A DNA stretch of 7,963 nucleotides from Planctomycetales bacterium (GTDB taxonomy: Bacteria; Planctomycetota; Phycisphaerae; SM23-33). The translations under genes were made by a program, and so were the position numbers. Where the stretch lies: positions 1-7,963 of the forward strand of contig DAOVFI010000104.1 in NCBI GenBank assembly GCA_030673005.1. The letters run 5' to 3'. The notes beneath the pieces are model-generated. The model searched no databases. It saw nothing but the letters and a program-made list of their open reading frames with translations, and had not been told where the DNA came from. Of this stretch, positions 5,098 to 7,963 are shown in pieces. Positions within the stretch are counted from its first letter, which is position 1; the number at the start of each line of letters is the position of its first letter.

Positions 5098-5625
5098 ATG
5101 TCAGAACAAAACACGATAACGGAACAGCAGCAGAGGCAGAAGGCGGGCAAGTATCTGACCTTTGTCCTTGCCGACGAGGAGTACGGCCTGGGGATACTCA
5201 AGGTCAGGGAGATCATCGGATATATGAACATCACCGCCGTACCGCAGACACCCGATTACGTCAAGGGCGTCATCAACCTTCGCGGTCAGGTGATACCGGT
5301 AATCGACCTGCGAACCAATTTCGGCATGGAACTGACCGAACCGACCGAAGAGACCTGCATCATCGTGGTGGAAATATCCCGCGGCGACCGCAATGTCAGC
5401 ACCGGGATAGTGGTCGATCGCGTCTCGGAGGTTCTGGACATATCCGGTGAGGATATAGAAGACCCGCCCAGTTTCGGCGAAGCCGTGGATACCGAATTTA
5501 TCCTCGGCATGGGCAAGATCGGCGATTCGGTCAAGATTCTGCTCGACATCGACAAGGTCCTCGGTAGCGCGGACCTGACCGCCGTAGAGGACACCGCCGA
5601 AGCCGCCGCACAGGATGAGCAATAG
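5098..5625 (+). CDS. cheW: Chemotaxis coupling protein CheW
   Basis: Soluble adaptor (175 residues) linking receptor tips to the CheA P5 domain in chemosensory arrays. The CheW SH3-like fold covers about 17-158: KYLTFVLADEEYGLGILKVREI (18-39, cited in part), the receptor-binding loop VKGVINLRG with the conserved NLRG at 60-63, then VIPVIDLR (65-72). Next comes the second half, with GIVVDRVSEVLDI and ILLDIDKVL. Flanking tails are short: a Gln-rich start (9-14) and an acidic, Ala-rich end (162-175). Length is near the family norm of 150-170. The ATG at 5098 has a good ribosome binding site, AAAGGA at 5085-5090, 7 nt away. It lies about 400 bp from cheA with its own probable sigma-28 promoter, and 160 bp before the MCP gene, which is likely its partner. 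Confidence 0.96.
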   Translation: MSEQNTITEQQQRQKAGKYLTFVLADEEYGLGILKVREIIGYMNITAVPQTPDYVKGVINLRGQVIPVIDLRTNFGMELTEPTEETCIIVVEISRGDRNVSTGIVVDRVSEVLDISGEDIEDPPSFGEAVDTEFILGMGKIGDSVKILLDIDKVLGSADLTAVEDTAEAAAQDEQ

Positions 5626-5630
5626 GCCGT

Positions 5631-5713
5631 TGGTGGCACAGGTTTGTAACCTGTGTCAGCCGCACAGGTTTGTAACCTATGTCAGCCGCACTGGTTACAA
5701 ACCTGTGCCACCA
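5631..5713. repeat. Palindromic repeat block between cheW and the MCP gene
   Basis: Arms 5631-5651 and 5693-5713 are exact reverse complements over 21 bp. Within this, a 26-bp unit is directly repeated at 5636-5661 and 5662-5687 with one difference (G to A). Each unit holds a hairpin; in the first, CACAGGTT-TGT-AACCTGTG at 5637-5655 has an 8-bp stem and 3-nt loop. In effect there are two forward copies and one inverted copy of a word built on CACAGGTTTGTAACCTGTG. It begins 5 bp after the cheW stop and could mark the cheW transcript end, although no U-tract follows. The sequence is unlike the other repeat families in the window. Confidence 0.85.
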
Positions 5714-5785
5714 CAAATTGATGATTGATTGACAGAGTAATAGCAAGGGAAATCAAAAAACTTTTATTGGGAAAGGAAGGAAACA

Positions 5786-7822
5786 ATGTTCAAGAACATG
5801 AAACTGGGAACGAAGATTGCGGGCGGTTTCGCGATTGTGCTGATTCTGACGGCGGTGCTGAGCTACATCTCATATAACGGGATGGCTACCGTCGCCGACA
5901 GGATCGATAAGGTCGCCGACTGCAATGAGATCATCCATAAAATGGTGACAGCCCGCCAGCAGGAGAAGAACTTTATAATCCGTGGCGATCACAAGTACGT
6001 AACCAAGGTGGACGAAATAATCGGTCAGACCGTTACGACCTTGAATGAACTGAAAGGCAAGTTCAACAAGTCCGAAAACCGCGCAGCCATCGACGACATC
6101 GTCAAGCACGCCAATTCGTACAAGTCGGCCTTTGATAGCTACACTGCTCTGGCTGAGAAGAAGGCGGCGCTCTGCAAAACTACCGGCAGCCTCGTCCAGA
6201 GCGCCAGAGAAATCGTCAGTGTGGCCGAAACGATGCGGACCGAGCAGAAGACGGAACTGGCTGAAATCCTCAAGTCAAACAGCAGCAGCACGAGCGCATC
6301 AGGGACGGGTACCGACACGACGACCGCCGCATCAGGCGCCGGCGCGATGAACGTTCAGGATGTCAACGACAAACTCACCAAGGCCGACGACGCCAACCGC
6401 ATAATCAAGTGGGCGCTGGAATGCCGCCGGCACGAAAAGAACTATATCCTCCGTAGCGACGATCAATACGTCCAGAAGGTAGATGGTAACGCGCAGAAGA
6501 TCGTCAAGTTGGCCAAGGATCTCAAGGTTAGATACAAACAGGAAAAGAACCGCCGCCAGGCCGACCAGATAATCGCCGCAATCGGGGCATACCAAAAGGC
6601 GTTCGGTAACTTTGCGGCCATGACGCACCAACAGACCAAGGCCGATGAACAGATGGTCGCAGCCGCAAGGGCGACAATCGAAAACTGCGAGAAAGTCGTT
6701 ACCGCCCAGTCCGAGCAGATGTTCAGCCAGATGTCCACAGCCAACACGTTAATGATAAGCGGAGCGATTGTCGCGATCCTGCTTGGTTCTACCCTTGCGC
6801 TTGTGATTACTCGCGGCATTACCAAGCCCGTCAACCGCATCATCCAGGGCCTGACCAGCGGCGCCGAGCAGGTAACAGCCGCCAGCGGGCAGGTTTCGTC
6901 CTCCTCGCAGTCGCTCGCCCAGGGCGCCACCGAACAGGCAGCCGCCGTCGAGGAGACCACCAGCAGCATCGAAGAAATGTCCTCGATGACAAAGCAGAAC
7001 GCCTCCAACGCCACCGAGGCCAAGAACCTCGCCGCAAGCGCACGCACCGGGGCCGACAAGGGCATCGATGCCATGAACAAAATGTCCAAGGCAATCGAAG
7101 ACATTAAAAATTCTTCCGACGAGACCTCCAAGATCATCAAGACGATCGACGAGATAGCGTTCCAGACGAACCTGCTGGCGTTGAATGCGGCGGTGGAAGC
7201 CGCCCGCGCCGGCGACGCCGGTAAGGGCTTTGCGGTAGTGGCTGAAGAGGTCCGCAACCTTGCCAAGCGGAGCGCCGAAGCGGCGGGTAACACATCCGAA
7301 ATGATCGCCGAATCGGTCAAGAACGCCGACTCCGGCGTCCAGATCAGTCAGGAAGTGGCCGGCGCCCTGGAAGAAATTTCAGAAGTCAATCGCAAGGTCA
7401 ACGACCTGGTGGCCGAGATTGCCGCCGCCAGTAACGAGCAGGCCAAGGGCATCGAGCAGATTAATACGGCCGTCGGTCAGATCGACCAGGTAACCCAGTC
7501 CAGCGCCGCAACGGCTGAAGAGTCGGCGTCGGCGTCCGAGGAACTTTCCGCCCAGGCCGAAGAACTCAAGTACATGGTCAATAACCTGCGCGCCATCGTC
7601 GAAGGCGCTTCGGCGAGCAACGGTCAGGGCTCTGTCGGTCAGGGACCGACCAAAAAGGTCGGTAAATCTTCCGGCGGTGGGAAACTTAGCGGGTCAAACC
7701 GCACGTGGCATGACATCGCCGACGGCGGCTCGAAAAAGGACAAAACCGCCGCCCCCGCCAAAAACCCTGAAGAGATTATCCCTCTGGACGAAGAGGACGC
7801 CACAACGTTGGCTAAGTTCTGA
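5786..7822 (+). CDS. Methyl-accepting chemotaxis protein with duplicated helical-bundle sensor
   Basis: Transmembrane chemoreceptor (678 residues) that signals through CheW to CheA. TM1 is at about 11-29 and TM2 at about 321-342, enclosing a periplasmic helical sensor of some 290 residues. The sensor holds two similar halves, RQQEKNFIIRGDHKYV (57-72) and RRHEKNYILRSDDQYV (214-229), joined by a Ser/Thr-rich linker (164-182). This pattern fits a helical-bimodular (HBM-like) domain. After TM2 only the first HAMP helix is evident (RGITKPVNRII). The cytoplasmic coiled coil runs about 357-605 with the conserved tip TIDEIAFQTNLLALNAAVEA (453-472) and AGKGFAVVAEEVRNLAKRS. A flexible Gly/Lys tail ends in EEIIPLDEEDATTLAKF, possibly a tether for adaptation enzymes. 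The ribosome binding site AAGGAAGG (5773-5780) is strong. The ligand cannot be told; HBM proteins of other species bind organic acids. Confidence 0.95.
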   Translation: MFKNMKLGTKIAGGFAIVLILTAVLSYISYNGMATVADRIDKVADCNEIIHKMVTARQQEKNFIIRGDHKYVTKVDEIIGQTVTTLNELKGKFNKSENRAAIDDIVKHANSYKSAFDSYTALAEKKAALCKTTGSLVQSAREIVSVAETMRTEQKTELAEILKSNSSSTSASGTGTDTTTAASGAGAMNVQDVNDKLTKADDANRIIKWALECRRHEKNYILRSDDQYVQKVDGNAQKIVKLAKDLKVRYKQEKNRRQADQIIAAIGAYQKAFGNFAAMTHQQTKADEQMVAAARATIENCEKVVTAQSEQMFSQMSTANTLMISGAIVAILLGSTLALVITRGITKPVNRIIQGLTSGAEQVTAASGQVSSSSQSLAQGATEQAAAVEETTSSIEEMSSMTKQNASNATEAKNLAASARTGADKGIDAMNKMSKAIEDIKNSSDETSKIIKTIDEIAFQTNLLALNAAVEAARAGDAGKGFAVVAEEVRNLAKRSAEAAGNTSEMIAESVKNADSGVQISQEVAGALEEISEVNRKVNDLVAEIAAASNEQAKGIEQINTAVGQIDQVTQSSAATAEESASASEELSAQAEELKYMVNNLRAIVEGASASNGQGSVGQGPTKKVGKSSGGGKLSGSNRTWHDIADGGSKKDKTAAPAKNPEEIIPLDEEDATTLAKF

Positions 7823-7846
7823 CAATGATGCAACGGCATCAGGAGG

Positions 7847-7886
7847 GAAAGGGGAAGAAACGGCTCCGGCTGACTCTTCCCCTTTC
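7847..7886 (+). terminator. Hairpin downstream of the MCP gene, probable terminator
   Basis: GAAAGGGGAAGA at 7847-7858 pairs exactly with TCTTCCCCTTTC at 7875-7886 around a 16-nt loop, 24 bp after the MCP stop. Only a weak TTC follows rather than a clear U-tract, so termination may be partial or the stem may protect the 3' end. Confidence 0.5.
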
Positions 7887-7911
7887 TTCAATGTAAGGAC
7901 GAGACGGAAAT

Positions 7912-7963
7912 TGTAGGCCGGGACGGAGCCTGTAGGCCGGGACGGAGCGCAGCGAAGTCCCGG
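7912..7963 (+). repeat. REP-like element with stacked head, cut by window end
   Basis: TGTAGGCCGGGACGGAGC occurs twice in a row (7912-7929 and 7931-7948, 19-bp period). The second copy continues into a full hairpin, CCGGGAC at 7937-7943 pairing with GTCCCGG at 7957-7963. It has the same GTAG head and GCCGGG stem as the elements after cheA with a rearranged loop, so the family occurs at least twice in this locus. More copies may follow beyond the edge. Confidence 0.75.

Noticed and set aside
5634..5648. Sigma-54-like promoter TGGCAC...TGTA before the MCP gene
   Set aside because: The required GC ten bases after GG is absent, and the motif belongs to a palindromic repeat present in several copies.
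5729..5734. TTGACA as a sigma-70 -35 box for the MCP gene
   Set aside because: No acceptable -10 hexamer lies 16-19 bp downstream; the sequence there is ATCAAAAAA.

Overview
The window holds a compact chemotaxis cluster, all on the + strand, behind the end of an unrelated cell-wall gene. The order is lytic transglycosylase, CheY-like receiver, CheX-type CheY phosphatase, CheA kinase, CheW coupling protein and methyl-accepting chemotaxis protein (MCP). No rRNA, tRNA, CRISPR array or transposase gene is visible. The GC-rich genes, a CheX-based (not CheZ-based) system, a duplicated helical-bundle MCP and many dispersed palindromic repeats suggest an environmental, free-living, motile bacterium. 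My tentative guess is a planctomycete of the Phycisphaerae type, but a deltaproteobacterial-like lineage cannot be excluded from this sequence alone.

Layout: 1-558 encodes a membrane-anchored SLT-type lytic transglycosylase whose reading frame is open to the left edge. 559-1090 is non-coding and carries nested inverted repeats plus a small hairpin just before the cheY ribosome binding site. cheY (1091-1519) and cheX (1576-2076) are 56 bp apart and probably co-transcribed. 2077-2375 is a 300-bp leader packed with long perfect palindromes. It contains a three-copy repeat whose last copy includes the Shine-Dalgarno and start codon of cheA. cheA (2376-4700) is followed by GTAG-headed REP-like elements, then an AT-rich stretch with a good sigma-28-like motility promoter (4893-4919) upstream of cheW (5098-5625). 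A different palindromic repeat family separates cheW from the MCP gene (5786-7822). The MCP gene ends in a hairpin and another REP-like element at the right edge.

How the genes work together: the MCP senses a ligand in the periplasm, and CheW couples it to CheA. CheA phosphorylates itself at His223 and passes the phosphate to a CheY. CheX would dephosphorylate CheY-P. The adaptation enzymes CheR, CheB and CheD are not in the window.

The most interesting points are the possible mutually exclusive RNA pairing that would expose or bury the cheA start site, a tandem RLG...Q motif in CheA resembling the MshEN/GspE-N fold in place of P2, an extra N-terminal helical domain in CheA, and the way nearly every gap in this locus is filled by a palindromic repeat.
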